Positions 1 to 8,203 are shown, counted from the stretch's first letter. The stretch is 51,623 nt of DNA from an uncultured bacterium (GCA_937976335.1 CALJRW010000146.1:1-51623); one strand, 5' to 3'. Made by a program: numbers and translations. Notes: generated by a model from the sequence alone, not told the origin.

Positions 1-136
1 TCCTGTTATCCTGTTATCCTGTTATCCTGTTATCCTGTTATCCTGTTATCCTGTTATCCTGTTATCCTGTTATCCTGTTATCCTGTTATCCTGTTATCCT
101 GTTATCCTGTTATCCTGTTATCCTGTTATCCTGTTA
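1..136. repeat. Tandem array of 17 perfect TCCTGTTA units
   Basis: Seen directly: the 8-bp unit TCCTGTTA is repeated 17 times without a mismatch, and the array may continue off the left edge of the window. There are no spacers, so this is not CRISPR. A run of 8-bp units causes a frameshift when copy number changes in coding DNA, but no open gene covers this stretch, so any effect would be on transcription or DNA structure. The perfect identity suggests recent slippage. Confidence 0.97.
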
Positions 137-249
137 AAAAATTTTTATTCCACCTGCATGTCATGTCAATAGTGAAATAAAACTTTTTATCAAAAATCAG
201 ATCTATGCCAAAGATTTGTTTAGCACATCACATTATCAGGTTAAAAAAA
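137..249. other. AT-rich spacer between the two tandem arrays
   Basis: No gene is visible. The 10-mer CATGTCAATA occurs at 162-171, 26 bases after the first array, and again at 335-344, 22 bases after the second array. The two arrays therefore have similar right flanks, which may reflect a duplication or a shared site. Confidence 0.5.
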
Positions 250-313
250 CTGGAAAACTGGAAAACTGGAAAACTGGAAAACTGGAAAACTGGAAAACTG
301 GAAAACTGGAAAA
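250..313. repeat. Tandem array of 8 perfect CTGGAAAA units
   Basis: Eight consecutive, identical copies of CTGGAAAA are visible. The unit differs from that of the first array but has the same 8-bp period and lies only 113 bp away. It is downstream, on the minus strand, of the toxin gene that ends at 402. No coding frame crosses it. Confidence 0.97.
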
Positions 314-401
314 CTTTTAATCTTTACTAAACCTCATGTCAATATTTGATTTTTGTTTAACAATTAAATTTAAAAGCTAATTTATTATACTTACAATCCT
401 A

Positions 402-662
402 TCACCTATAAATATCTTTCCGATGCCCTAACTTTAGAATAACAACTGTAACTTTTTTATTTTCTATTTTGTAAATGACACGATAAGTACCAATTCGTAT
501 TCGATAAATATCTTCATATCCTTTTAACTTTTTACAACCTTCCGGAGTAGGATTATTGGCTAAAGCTAAGATTGTAGTTGAAATTTTTCTCTGATGAGCT
601 TTATCAATTTTCTTTAATTGCTTTTCTGCAACTTTTGTTATCTCAAGATGATATTTAGCCAT
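402..662 (-). CDS. RelE/ParE-family mRNA-interferase-type toxin
   Basis: This 86-residue basic protein has the layout of the RelE/ParE superfamily: an N-terminal helical segment rich in Lys and Ala (EKQLKKIDKAH), a middle segment with the NPTPEGCKKLKG turn, then beta strands YRIRIGTYRVIYKI, and a C-terminal tail LKLGHRKDIYR. The GxYRVIY strand and the terminal His/Arg-Tyr residues are typical of RelE toxins that cut mRNA on the ribosome. The gene overlaps the upstream antitoxin by 8 bp, as expected for co-translated toxin-antitoxin pairs. Toxin activity is inferred from family and context; a ParE-like gyrase poison cannot be excluded. Confidence 0.9.
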   Translation of the reverse strand: MAKYHLEITKVAEKQLKKIDKAHQRKISTTILALANNPTPEGCKKLKGYEDIYRIRIGTYRVIYKIENKKVTVVILKLGHRKDIYR

Positions 663-879
663 CTAAATTTAACTCGGCTAAAACCTCGGAAAACGGTCTT
701 GTAGGCTCTTTCAGAAGCTTTGGTATTTCTTCAATATCTGCAAGCTCTTGAAGTTTTTCTATAATACTTTCTTGAATGAAACGATTGATTACTAAACCCT
801 TACTCTTACAATAAGTTTTTAAGGCGCTAGCAACCTTTTTTTCTAATCTTGCTGTGATTTGTTCTGTTTCTGAGCTCAT
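655..879 (-). CDS. Antitoxin of the RelE/ParE-type pair (ribbon-helix-helix-like)
   Basis: The start is taken at the ATG at 877-879 (74 residues); a TTG one codon upstream at 882 is possible. The N-terminal half (EQITARLEKKVASALKTYCKSKGL, read in parts) resembles a ribbon-helix-helix DNA-binding domain: a short strand followed by two helices. The C-terminal half (EEIPKLLKEPTRPFSEVLAEL) is the kind of extended segment that wraps a RelE toxin. It precedes and overlaps the toxin gene. It probably neutralises the toxin and represses its own promoter through the repeated boxes just upstream. Confidence 0.82.
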   Translation of the reverse strand: MSSETEQITARLEKKVASALKTYCKSKGLVINRFIQESIIEKLQELADIEEIPKLLKEPTRPFSEVLAELNLDG

Positions 880-884
880 CAATC

Positions 885-912
885 ATATGATATCAAATGA
901 TACCATATAATG
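885..912. promoter_or_regulatory. Candidate operator/promoter of the toxin-antitoxin operon
   Basis: Immediately upstream of the antitoxin start, ATGATA occurs at 888-893 and again at 898-903, exactly 10 bp apart, inside an imperfect palindrome of CATATGATATC / GATACCATATAATG character. Ribbon-helix-helix antitoxins commonly bind short direct or inverted repeats spaced by one helical turn. Autoregulation is inferred; the repeats themselves are seen. Confidence 0.5.
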
Positions 913-1112
913 TCAAGTTAAATGTTTTTTTAAACTGATAACATTTATCTATTTTTTTTCATTCTCCTGAACAATCTGAGAAAGGAAGAAAAATGACTCT
1001 TCCAAACAATAAGAGAAATCATAGCTAAAAAATCAAAATAAGCGATGCTAAACCATAGATCTCAAGCTAAATTCCCAATTTATTAGATACTCGCTTTTAG
1101 CTTTTTTAATTT

Positions 1113-2657
1113 TCACTCCCTCTCAGCTTCCTCCAAATGCCCCTTAACATCAACCAAAGCCTGTTTCTTTAAAATCGCAGTTTCATTACCAGGATCTATT
1201 TCCAAAACTTTATCACACCAATAAAAACCACTCTCTGGTTGAGCAGTTAGTAAAAAATAATGAGCAAAATCAAGCATTGCTTGGATTAAAAGCGGATCTA
1301 TTTTCAAAGCTCTCACATAATACTCTTTTGCTAGATTGTATTTTTTCCCCTTATCTCTCCAATAATTTCCTAACTGAACTAAAGATTTAGTACTTAAAGG
1401 ATTATCTAACACTGCACTCTCTAAAACAGAATACGAGTTTGTCCATATAGGAATTCTCTTGTGGCTTATAAAAATGAGACTAGCAGCATATACTGTAAGC
1501 ATCACTTTAAAATATCTCTTCTTAAAAAAGCTTAAATGAGAGGCCAAAAACACAAAAAATGTAATTGCTCCTAATGATGGTAGAAATGCTAATCTATCTC
1601 CCATAATTGTTCCAATAGTGAGAAATATATTTGAAGTTAAAAGAAAGAAAATTAAATACCAAATTCCGTAAAATACTTCTTTTTGTCTTCTAGAAAAATA
1701 TAGGCAAAAGCAAAACAGTAAGAATAGTAAAAAATTTAAAAATCCAGTAATAGAAAATATAAAGCCCCAAAAATCAAAAAAAGATAATGAATAATCAACG
1801 CTCAAATTAAAAGGGAGGAGAATATGCTGAAGATATTTTCCAAGATAAACTAAGCTCGCAAAGAGTCGATTTTTTAAATCTACACCAAGCAAAGGATTCT
1901 CTGCCCAATAATATGGACTGTCATTAGATATTAAAGCATTCTCTCCTAATACATATGTCCTTAGAACTAAATAAATCAAAGGAGCAATAGATGTGCATAA
2001 AACAAACAGAACTAACCTTTTATTTTTTAAAATACTTATATTTCTTTTAAATACTAAATAAAGTGGGATAATTAGAAAAAAAAGTATTCCAGATTCTTTA
2101 GATAAACATGCTAATAACAAAAAAATTATAGTAGTAAATAAATTTAAAGTTTTCTTAGTATTATTTTTTTCAAAAAACTTTTCACTAAAAATAATAGAAA
2201 AAAGTCCAAATATTCCAGCAAGAATCTCAGATGAACTATTTATATTAGAAACAATTTCCACATTTAGCGGATGAATTGAAAATAAAAAAATACTTAAGAA
2301 AGATAAGAAAAAATTTTGAGAAAAATCATATAAAATCTTTAATGCTAATGTTATAAATATTAAAAAAAAAGCTATATTTAGAAAATGAAAATAGGAAGCT
2401 TTTAAATTACCTTTTCTTTTAATGACTTTATAAATAACTTCGGGAATTGGGCGATATAAATCGCCTGGATAAGTAGGCTCAGTGAAAATTTTTCTAAGCG
2501 CAAGAAATAAATCTTTATTATTATTTACTCTCTCATTTTCAACAATCCTAGGAATATCATCATATGCAAAATCATATTTAAGGGTACGAGCATATAAAAA
2601 AATAACAGCTAAAAAAAGTAAAGATGAAAGATAAAAATTTTGTCTAGAATGAATCAA
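1113..2657 (-). CDS. TMTC-like polytopic GT-C glycosyltransferase with C-terminal TPR repeats
   Basis: The 514-residue protein has about ten hydrophobic segments and then about 100 soluble C-terminal residues with two TPR-like helices pairs (AKEYYVRALKIDP, GFYWCDKVLEIDP). The first loop carries YDD at 32-34, and HPLNVE follows at 129-134. This acidic pair plus HP-N-E signature is typical of bacterial TMTC/DUF1736-type and related GT-C transferases, which use lipid-linked sugars on the periplasmic side. The start is a TTG at 2657: no ATG is available, and an AAGGA Shine-Dalgarno lies about 10 nt upstream. It follows agcS by 20 bp and may be co-transcribed with it. The acceptor is unknown. Confidence 0.75.
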   Translation of the reverse strand: MIHSRQNFYLSSLLFLAVIFLYARTLKYDFAYDDIPRIVENERVNNNKDLFLALRKIFTEPTYPGDLYRPIPEVIYKVIKRKGNLKASYFHFLNIAFFLIFITLALKILYDFSQNFFLSFLSIFLFSIHPLNVEIVSNINSSSEILAGIFGLFSIIFSEKFFEKNNTKKTLNLFTTIIFLLLACLSKESGILFFLIIPLYLVFKRNISILKNKRLVLFVLCTSIAPLIYLVLRTYVLGENALISNDSPYYWAENPLLGVDLKNRLFASLVYLGKYLQHILLPFNLSVDYSLSFFDFWGFIFSITGFLNFLLFLLFCFCLYFSRRQKEVFYGIWYLIFFLLTSNIFLTIGTIMGDRLAFLPSLGAITFFVFLASHLSFFKKRYFKVMLTVYAASLIFISHKRIPIWTNSYSVLESAVLDNPLSTKSLVQLGNYWRDKGKKYNLAKEYYVRALKIDPLLIQAMLDFAHYFLLTAQPESGFYWCDKVLEIDPGNETAILKKQALVDVKGHLEEAERE

Positions 2658-2677
2658 TTCGATTTTAGTCCTTACTT

Positions 2678-4285
2678 TTAAGAGTACTGAGCCATTTCCC
2701 CGCTAGTTAGTCTTTTCATGTAATCTTTAGCATGCACCCAAACTTTTGGCGCTAAAATTGCACTCCCTATAATGTTTGGCAAAGCTAAACTCAAAATCAT
2801 AAGATCGGTAAAATCAATCACATCGCTTAAACTGTTTACAGCTCCAACAATTATTGCAAGAACAAAAACAATTCTAAAAACAACGACTGACTTCAAGCCT
2901 GCACCATTGAAGTGATCTAATAAGTAAATCCAGCCACGCTCCCCATAGTAACACCATGAAATCATCGTCGAAAATGCAAAAAGACAAACACATACTGTCA
3001 AAAGATAGGGAAACCATGGAATCACTGTTTTGAACGCTTCGCTTGTAAGAGTAACGCCAATATTAGAACCTTGCGAGACTATTTCCGGATTATTCCAAAC
3101 ACCAGTTACTATCACTACTAAAGAAGTCATAAGGCATACTATAATAGTGTCAATAAATGGACCTATCATTGCAACTATCCCCTCTCTTACTGGCTCTTTA
3201 GTTTTTGCAGCTGAATGAGCTATTGAAGCACTCCCTAAACCAGCTTCATTAGAAAAGGCAGCTCTTTGAATTCCAATAACCATGACCCCAAATATTCCAC
3301 CAAAAATAGCAGATGAGCTGAAGGCCATATTTAGAATAAGCGCTAAACTTTCTGGAACTCTAGAAATATTAGCAATTATAACAAAAAGACAGGCCATTAC
3401 GTATATTCCACACATTATTGGAACTACCTTCGATGTAACGCTAGCAATTCTTTTAATCCCTCCTAAAATAACCATACCAACCAAAACTGACATTATTATT
3501 CCAATCACTAAATTTGCAGAAGAAGATAAACCAAAAGTATTTCTAAAAATCTCTGCAGTCTGATTAGCTTGAAACATATTACCACCACCAATAGATCCAC
3601 CCATTACTAAACAAGCATACAAAAGACCTAAGAACTTCCCTAAAGGTTTAAAAAAGCTTCCCATTTGAGAAAGACCAATATCAAGATAATACATTGGACC
3701 TCCGGAGATAGATCCATCTTTATTAATTTGCCTATAAAGTTGAGCCAATGTACAACTACTAAACTTGCTACTCATTCCAAAAAGCGCCATGATAATCATC
3801 CAAACTACCGCACCAGGACCACCCATTTGAATTGCTAAAGCAACTCCTGCAATGTTTCCTAAACCAACTGTTGCCGAAAGTGCACTAGTTAGTGCTTGAA
3901 AATGAGAAATTTCTCCATGGTCATTTGGATTATCATACTTCCCAGCTATAACATTTATAGAGTGCCTAAAAGCTCTAAAATTAATAAAGCGATAAAAGAA
4001 AGTAAAAAATATTGCGCCCAAGAATAAAATAGCTACAACTAAAGGTATTCTTATTAATTTACTTAGTCTTTTTCCACTTGAATCTAATTTAGCAGCACCA
4101 AATTTATCTATATCAGGCACTTCTAACTTTCCGAAACTAACATCATAAAAAATAACAGAAGCTAGTTTAGTGTTAATTTTCGATAAATTGCTTTGATTCT
4201 TAGGAGATTCTTCAGAATACAGAAGGCTTGCAAATAAGGCCGATAAAAAAACAAATAGAATCAAATGTTTGCATATTTTTTTCAT
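2678..4285 (-). CDS. agcS: Sodium:alanine (AGCS family) symporter
   Basis: The 535-residue polytopic protein carries clear AGCS-family motifs: NVIAGKYDNPNDHGEISHFQ before the first conserved helix, ALSATVGLGNIAGVALA, GGPGAVVWM, and RAAFSNEAGLGSASIAHSAA. Members import alanine, glycine or related amino acids with Na+. An unusual point is the N-terminal extension of about 75 residues, which begins like a signal peptide (MKKICKHLILFVFLSALFAS) and precedes the first canonical helix. The gene is divergent from the methionine gamma-lyase-like gene across 134 bp, which suggests linked amino-acid uptake and breakdown. Two copies of a Shine-Dalgarno-bearing 10-mer precede the ATG. Confidence 0.93.
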   Translation of the reverse strand: MKKICKHLILFVFLSALFASLLYSEESPKNQSNLSKINTKLASVIFYDVSFGKLEVPDIDKFGAAKLDSSGKRLSKLIRIPLVVAILFLGAIFFTFFYRFINFRAFRHSINVIAGKYDNPNDHGEISHFQALTSALSATVGLGNIAGVALAIQMGGPGAVVWMIIMALFGMSSKFSSCTLAQLYRQINKDGSISGGPMYYLDIGLSQMGSFFKPLGKFLGLLYACLVMGGSIGGGNMFQANQTAEIFRNTFGLSSSANLVIGIIMSVLVGMVILGGIKRIASVTSKVVPIMCGIYVMACLFVIIANISRVPESLALILNMAFSSSAIFGGIFGVMVIGIQRAAFSNEAGLGSASIAHSAAKTKEPVREGIVAMIGPFIDTIIVCLMTSLVVIVTGVWNNPEIVSQGSNIGVTLTSEAFKTVIPWFPYLLTVCVCLFAFSTMISWCYYGERGWIYLLDHFNGAGLKSVVVFRIVFVLAIIVGAVNSLSDVIDFTDLMILSLALPNIIGSAILAPKVWVHAKDYMKRLTSGEMAQYS

Positions 4286-4295
4286 ATAGCTATCT

Positions 4296-4317
4296 CTCCT
4301 GCGACCCCTCCTGCGAC
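4296..4317 (-). promoter_or_regulatory. Duplicated Shine-Dalgarno segment of agcS
   Basis: On the minus strand GTCGCAGGAG occurs twice with a 12-bp period (plus-strand CTCCTGCGAC at 4296-4305 and 4308-4317). The proximal AGGAG ends 10 nt before the ATG. Only one site is at normal spacing; the second looks like a short tandem duplication and could act as a standby site. Confidence 0.6.
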
Positions 4318-4336
4318 GTAAAAAGTTTAAAACTTG

Positions 4337-4353
4337 TTTTTAGACTTTCTATC
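4337..4353 (+). promoter_or_regulatory. Recurring TTTTTAGACTTTCTATC motif, candidate promoter part of the gamma-lyase gene
   Basis: This 17-mer resembles segments found in several other intergenic gaps (12732-12748, 27995-28009 and 39525-39541 inverted, 45146-45198). Here TAGACT followed after 16 bp by TAATAG could form a sigma70-like promoter for the gene at 4420. This is inferred from pattern only. Confidence 0.3.
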
Positions 4354-4419
4354 TTATTAAAGTAATAGCACTAATCTCTAAATATGGTAATATCCTAAAA
4401 AATAACTTTAAAGGGCGAA

Positions 4420-5715
4420 ATGAGCAAAGAAAGTAAATATTCCATTCCTACTCAATTGATTTATGGCGAAGCAGGTTCTACTGACTGGGACTATAGCGAT
4501 CATGTTATCCCTCCATTAACTAGAACTTCAACTTACAGACTACGTTCAGCTGAACGTGGAGCTTCTGGCTTTGATGCAATCGGAAAAGAAGGCGATAAAA
4601 ATTCGGAAGATAAGAGAATATATATCTACGGTCGTATGGCAGATCCTAATAAAGTTATGCTTGCTGACGCCATTGCAAGAGCTGAAGAAGGCGAAGTTGC
4701 CGTCATGTTTGCGACAGGAATGGCTGCTGTTCATGCGGCAGTTACTTTTCCATTAACGCAAAAGGCAAACAAGATTATTTCACATTCTACTATTTACGGC
4801 TGCTCGTATTCTTTATTTACTACTTGGTTCAAAAAGATGGGAATTCATGTAGACTTTTGTGATTTAAAAAAGCCTGATTCTTTTTTAGACTTAGTAGATG
4901 AACATACAAGAGTTTTGTATCTTGAATCCCCTGCTAACCCAACTCTTGATTTACTTGATTTACCTGAAATCACTAAATTAGTTGCAGAAATAAATAAAAG
5001 TCGAAGTGAAGAAAATAAAATCTTAACTGTGATGGATAATACTTTTGCAACTCCTTACTGCCAAAGACCTATTACAATGGGAGTTGATGTGGTTCTTCAC
5101 AGCTTAACCAAAGGCTTAAGTGGCTTTGGAACAGAGTTAGGTGGCGCTGTCGTCACAAGAAAAGAATTTAATGGAGATTTAGTTCTGCATCGTAAAGATT
5201 TTGGAGGAGATATGTCTCCATCTACCGCTTGGCATATTCATGCGTATGGAATACCAACACTCTCTTTAAGAGTTCCCAAACAAATTGCAAATGCTCAAAA
5301 GATAGCTCAATTCTTAGAAGATCACCCTGAAGTTGAACAAGTTTTTTATCCTGGACTTGAGTCTTTTCCTCAATATGAGTTAGCTCAAAAAGTGCTTAAA
5401 GATTATGACGGTAATTTTGCACCTGGTTTTATGATATATTTCACTATAAAAGCAGCTAGCCCTGAAGCGTCAAAAGAGAGAGGGAAAAAGATAATGAATT
5501 ATATTGCTGACAACGCGTATTGTATTACCTTAGCTGTTAGTTTAGGGCAGCTCAGAACTCTTATTGAACATCCTGGCTCAATGACACATTTAGCGTATTC
5601 TGCAGAAGAACAAATAAAAGCTGGTATTCATCCAGGTGGTATTAGACTCGCTGTTGGTATTGAGAGCGTAGATGACGTTATTAAAGATTTAGATACTGCT
5701 ATTAAGACTTCTTAA
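4420..5715 (+). CDS. Methionine gamma-lyase / cystathionine gamma-synthase family PLP enzyme
   Basis: The 431-residue fold-type I PLP enzyme has the phosphate-binding FATGMAA (98-104), Tyr126 and Cys128 in YGCSYSLF, Asp206 in VMDNTFATPY, and the cofactor lysine Lys231 in SLTKGLSGFG. Tyr70-Gly-Arg72 matches the neighbour-subunit Y-x-R. Cys at the YGC position is characteristic of methionine gamma-lyase (Cys116 in the Pseudomonas enzyme); synthases and cystathionine lyases usually have Gly there. This favours cleavage of methionine to methanethiol, 2-oxobutyrate and ammonia. Relative to classical members there is an insert of about 25 residues at 41-66. A strong hairpin terminator follows. O-acylhomoserine sulfhydrylase activity remains possible. 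Confidence 0.85.
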   Translation: MSKESKYSIPTQLIYGEAGSTDWDYSDHVIPPLTRTSTYRLRSAERGASGFDAIGKEGDKNSEDKRIYIYGRMADPNKVMLADAIARAEEGEVAVMFATGMAAVHAAVTFPLTQKANKIISHSTIYGCSYSLFTTWFKKMGIHVDFCDLKKPDSFLDLVDEHTRVLYLESPANPTLDLLDLPEITKLVAEINKSRSEENKILTVMDNTFATPYCQRPITMGVDVVLHSLTKGLSGFGTELGGAVVTRKEFNGDLVLHRKDFGGDMSPSTAWHIHAYGIPTLSLRVPKQIANAQKIAQFLEDHPEVEQVFYPGLESFPQYELAQKVLKDYDGNFAPGFMIYFTIKAASPEASKERGKKIMNYIADNAYCITLAVSLGQLRTLIEHPGSMTHLAYSAEEQIKAGIHPGGIRLAVGIESVDDVIKDLDTAIKTS

Positions 5716-5799
5716 GACTTAACAAAATGAATCTTCTTTTTTAATTTTGGCCTTAACTCTAAAAGCAAATTTTTTCCTAAAAATTGTATTATGCGCAAA

Positions 5800-5836
5800 A
5801 AAAAGCAGAGAAGTCTTTTACCTTTCTCTGCTTTTT
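5800..5836. terminator. Bidirectional intrinsic terminator
   Basis: AAAAAGCAGAGAAG pairs with CTTTCTCTGCTTTTT around an 8-base loop, with one bulged base. An A-run precedes and a T-run follows, so it can stop transcription in both directions. It lies between two convergent genes, the gamma-lyase and the Ala-rich protein. Confidence 0.88.
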
Positions 5837-5857
5837 ACCTTATTTCAAAAAGAAATA

Positions 5858-6433
5858 TTACATTGAATCAACAGCCATTTTATCAGTAGTTTCAACTGAC
5901 TTCTCAGCCAAATCCATAGCTTCTTTAGCCACTTCCCCAACTTCTTTACTAGGAACAACTGCACTAACTTTGTCTTTAACAACATCTTTAGCGCTATCCA
6001 TAGCTCCATTAGCGGCATTAGCAGCATCAGCAGCCATATTTGCAGCTTCTCCTGTTACTTTTGAAGCCCCTTCAGCAACTTTCTTAGCCGCATTTTCAAC
6101 AGCACCTGCAGCATCACCTACTGCACCAACAGTGTCTTTAGCAGCGTCACCCATTACCTTAGCAGCACCACCAGCAACATCAGCTGCACCTTCAGCAACT
6201 GCTCCGGCAGTATCTGCAACTTTCTTAGCTGCGGTACCGACAGAATCAGCAGCGCCCTTAACAGTTTCTTTTGCAACATCACCAACGGCACCAGCAGCAT
6301 CACCAGCAGTATCTGCAACCTTACCAGCAACACCAGTAGCAGTTCTACTAATTGCATTATCTTTTCCTGTTATAAAACTCCAAGCAATAGCTAGTACAAT
6401 TAACAAAATTATCAACGGAAGAATTTTTTTCAT
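5858..6433 (-). CDS. Membrane-anchored Ala-rich LEA-like repeat protein
   Basis: The 191-residue protein starts with one hydrophobic helix (KILPLIILLIVLAIAWSFI), which could anchor it in the membrane or act as an uncleaved signal. Residues of about 30-165 are almost only Ala, Gly, Val, Asp, Lys and Thr in loosely repeated units such as VGDAAGAV (twice), AAKKVADTAG and AAKKVAEGAS. Such amphipathic 11-mer-like repeats occur in group 3 LEA proteins and apolipoprotein-like helices. The composition predicts a long amphipathic helix or a disordered region lying on membrane. A desiccation, osmotic or envelope-stress role is only inference. The opposite strand is also open, but that is a by-product of codon bias. 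Confidence 0.8.
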   Translation of the reverse strand: MKKILPLIILLIVLAIAWSFITGKDNAISRTATGVAGKVADTAGDAAGAVGDVAKETVKGAADSVGTAAKKVADTAGAVAEGAADVAGGAAKVMGDAAKDTVGAVGDAAGAVENAAKKVAEGASKVTGEAANMAADAANAANGAMDSAKDVVKDKVSAVVPSKEVGEVAKEAMDLAEKSVETTDKMAVDSM

Positions 6434-6501
6434 CTTTTTTCCTTTAAATTAAATTATGAAATTAATGTATGTACTTTACTTTCTTGATTGCTATAAAATC
6501 A

Positions 6502-6517
6502 ACTAGTGACACCTAGT
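6502..6517. promoter_or_regulatory. Small inverted repeat between divergent genes
   Basis: ACTAG TGACAC CTAGT lies in the 140-bp gap between the Ala-rich protein and the lipoprotein gene. The 5-bp arms are short, so support for an operator is weak. Confidence 0.2.
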
Positions 6518-6573
6518 CTTTACTATAAACATCTGTTTTTATTGCTTTTATTATTATAACTTGTAAGAAAATT

Positions 6574-7146
6574 ATGAAAAATATCACATTTATACTCATT
6601 TTAGCTTTTTTTTCTTCGTACTTATTTTTTAGTTGCAATAATATTTGGCGAACAAACAATCTAAATCTGCCGACAAATAGCCAAGCAATTAAGTCAAATT
6701 CTAAGTTTCATTCAGCTTACGTATATTTAGCTCGAAAAAATTTAAACACTACTGAGTTTGAACAATTCAATATGGTTGATGATATTTTAGTTTATGAATG
6801 TGGTAAACTTGAAAAAGGCAAACACAATATCAATTCTCAAGAAACAAGAAAAATTACCAAAACTGAAATAGAAGAAGCAAAAATAAGCGCACTCAAAGTT
6901 GCCCAAATCAGTAAAAAAACAAAAATTGGCTACGAAAAACCGGGAGACTTAAGCACTATGTTTGACACTGGTAAGTTATCAATTGAGTTAAAAATCGATG
7001 AAGATGTAACTAAAATCCATACCTCTCTTGATAGCATTGTAAATGGAAAAACTAATCGAGAAAAAAGTATACTTAATTTTATTAAAAATATTAGAGCAAA
7101 TTTAAATGATACTTGTGGTAACAAGAAATTTTATAAAATTGGCTAA
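6574..7146 (+). CDS. Putative lipoprotein of unknown function
   Basis: The 190-residue protein begins with a type II signal peptide: Lys3, a hydrophobic stretch, then LFFSC with Cys21 as the predicted lipidated residue. The mature part is hydrophilic, rich in Lys, Asn and Ile, and carries two further cysteines (YECGK and DTCGN) that could form a disulfide. I recognise no domain. It stands alone on the plus strand, and its stop codon overlaps the stop of the convergent rmd gene by 4 bp. Confidence 0.7.
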   Translation: MKNITFILILAFFSSYLFFSCNNIWRTNNLNLPTNSQAIKSNSKFHSAYVYLARKNLNTTEFEQFNMVDDILVYECGKLEKGKHNINSQETRKITKTEIEEAKISALKVAQISKKTKIGYEKPGDLSTMFDTGKLSIELKIDEDVTKIHTSLDSIVNGKTNREKSILNFIKNIRANLNDTCGNKKFYKIG

Positions 7147-8090
7147 GCAGCTTTTTCTAACCAATATCTGTATACATCAGCCAAAGACTCTTCCAAAGAC
7201 AAATTAGGCTTCCATGCTAATTCTTTTTGAGCCTTATCAAAACTACCATAAAAACTCTTAACTTCTGATGGTCTCATTCTATCTTTATCTTCAACTACCT
7301 TCACTTTGAGACCAGATATCTCGATTAATTTATTTAAGATACTTTGTATACTAACAGAATTTCCAGAACATAAATTATACACTCCCTTCCCCTTACAAAT
7401 TGCTAACCTATAAGCTTTAACAATATCTCTAACATCGGTGAAGTCTCTCTCTGCTTCTAAATTACCTACTTCAATCACAGGCTCATTTAAATCTTTTTTA
7501 ATATCTGCAAGCTGTTTAGCAAAACTTGAAACTACAAACCTATCATTCTGTCCTGGGCCAATATGATTAAAGGGGCGGGTGATTACTATTTCTAATTTTT
7601 CATTTTCTTTATGTAGATTGCATATTTGTTCAGCTAAATACTTTGTAAGGCTATATTTATTATCAGGTTTAATTAAAGACTCTTCAGTAAGAGGTAAGTC
7701 TTTAGCAAGAACTTTCCCATAAATTTGAGCAGTACTTACGAATAAAATTCTAATATAATTAGCAGAATCTTCTATATACCTTTTAGTTGCATTCATGAGA
7801 GAAGAAACACCTCCTACATTTACACCTAACACTCTATCAAAATTCTTTTCTGCCTCTGGCATAAAAGCAACACCAGCTAAGTGATATATACAGTCTGGAG
7901 AAAATTTTTTAAAAAGTTTATAGCAATTTTCTGAATCTGTTATATCAAGTGTTTGATATTGAAAATGCGGATGGGATATTTCAGAATGACCACTACGGTC
8001 GCAAGCTATAACTTCATCCCCTTCTTCTAAAAGATGCGTAATTAAATGCTTCCCTACAAATCCATTTCCTCCTGTTACCAATGCCTTCAT
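7143..8090 (-). CDS. rmd: GDP-6-deoxy-D-mannose (GDP-4-keto-6-deoxymannose) reductase
   Basis: The 315-residue extended SDR enzyme has the NAD(P)-binding GGNGFVG at residues 7-13 and the Tyr146-x3-Lys150 catalytic pair in NKYSLTKYLAEQ. The C-terminal RMRPSEVKSFYGSFDKAQ and WKPNLSLEESLADVYRYW pattern matches Rmd-type reductases, which turn GDP-4-keto-6-deoxy-D-mannose into GDP-D-rhamnose. The partner genes gmd and manC lie about 7 kb away on the same strand, which supports the assignment. A GDP-fucose synthase is less likely from the C-terminal pattern. Another NDP-sugar epimerase/reductase role cannot be excluded. Confidence 0.78.
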   Translation of the reverse strand: MKALVTGGNGFVGKHLITHLLEEGDEVIACDRSGHSEISHPHFQYQTLDITDSENCYKLFKKFSPDCIYHLAGVAFMPEAEKNFDRVLGVNVGGVSSLMNATKRYIEDSANYIRILFVSTAQIYGKVLAKDLPLTEESLIKPDNKYSLTKYLAEQICNLHKENEKLEIVITRPFNHIGPGQNDRFVVSSFAKQLADIKKDLNEPVIEVGNLEAERDFTDVRDIVKAYRLAICKGKGVYNLCSGNSVSIQSILNKLIEISGLKVKVVEDKDRMRPSEVKSFYGSFDKAQKELAWKPNLSLEESLADVYRYWLEKAA

Positions 8091-8203
8091 ATTTTAAATA
8101 ATAGAACATTTAATTTTAAATTACTAGATATTGTCATCAATTTACATACTAATAATAAGCATTTATGTCTGATTCCTTGACCTATCAAATCTTCAAAAGT
8201 AAT

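Noticed and set aside
1-313. CRISPR-like repetition
   Set aside because: Units are 8 bp and directly adjacent, with no spacers and no cas genes in the window.
3030-3563. Plus-strand frames inside agcS
   Set aside because: They are shadows of a well-supported 535-residue transporter gene on the minus strand.
5784-6452. 222-codon plus-strand frame opposite the Ala-rich gene
   Set aside because: It is the complement of the repetitive Ala/Gly/Asp codons. The minus frame has a proper start, an anchor helix and a terminator.
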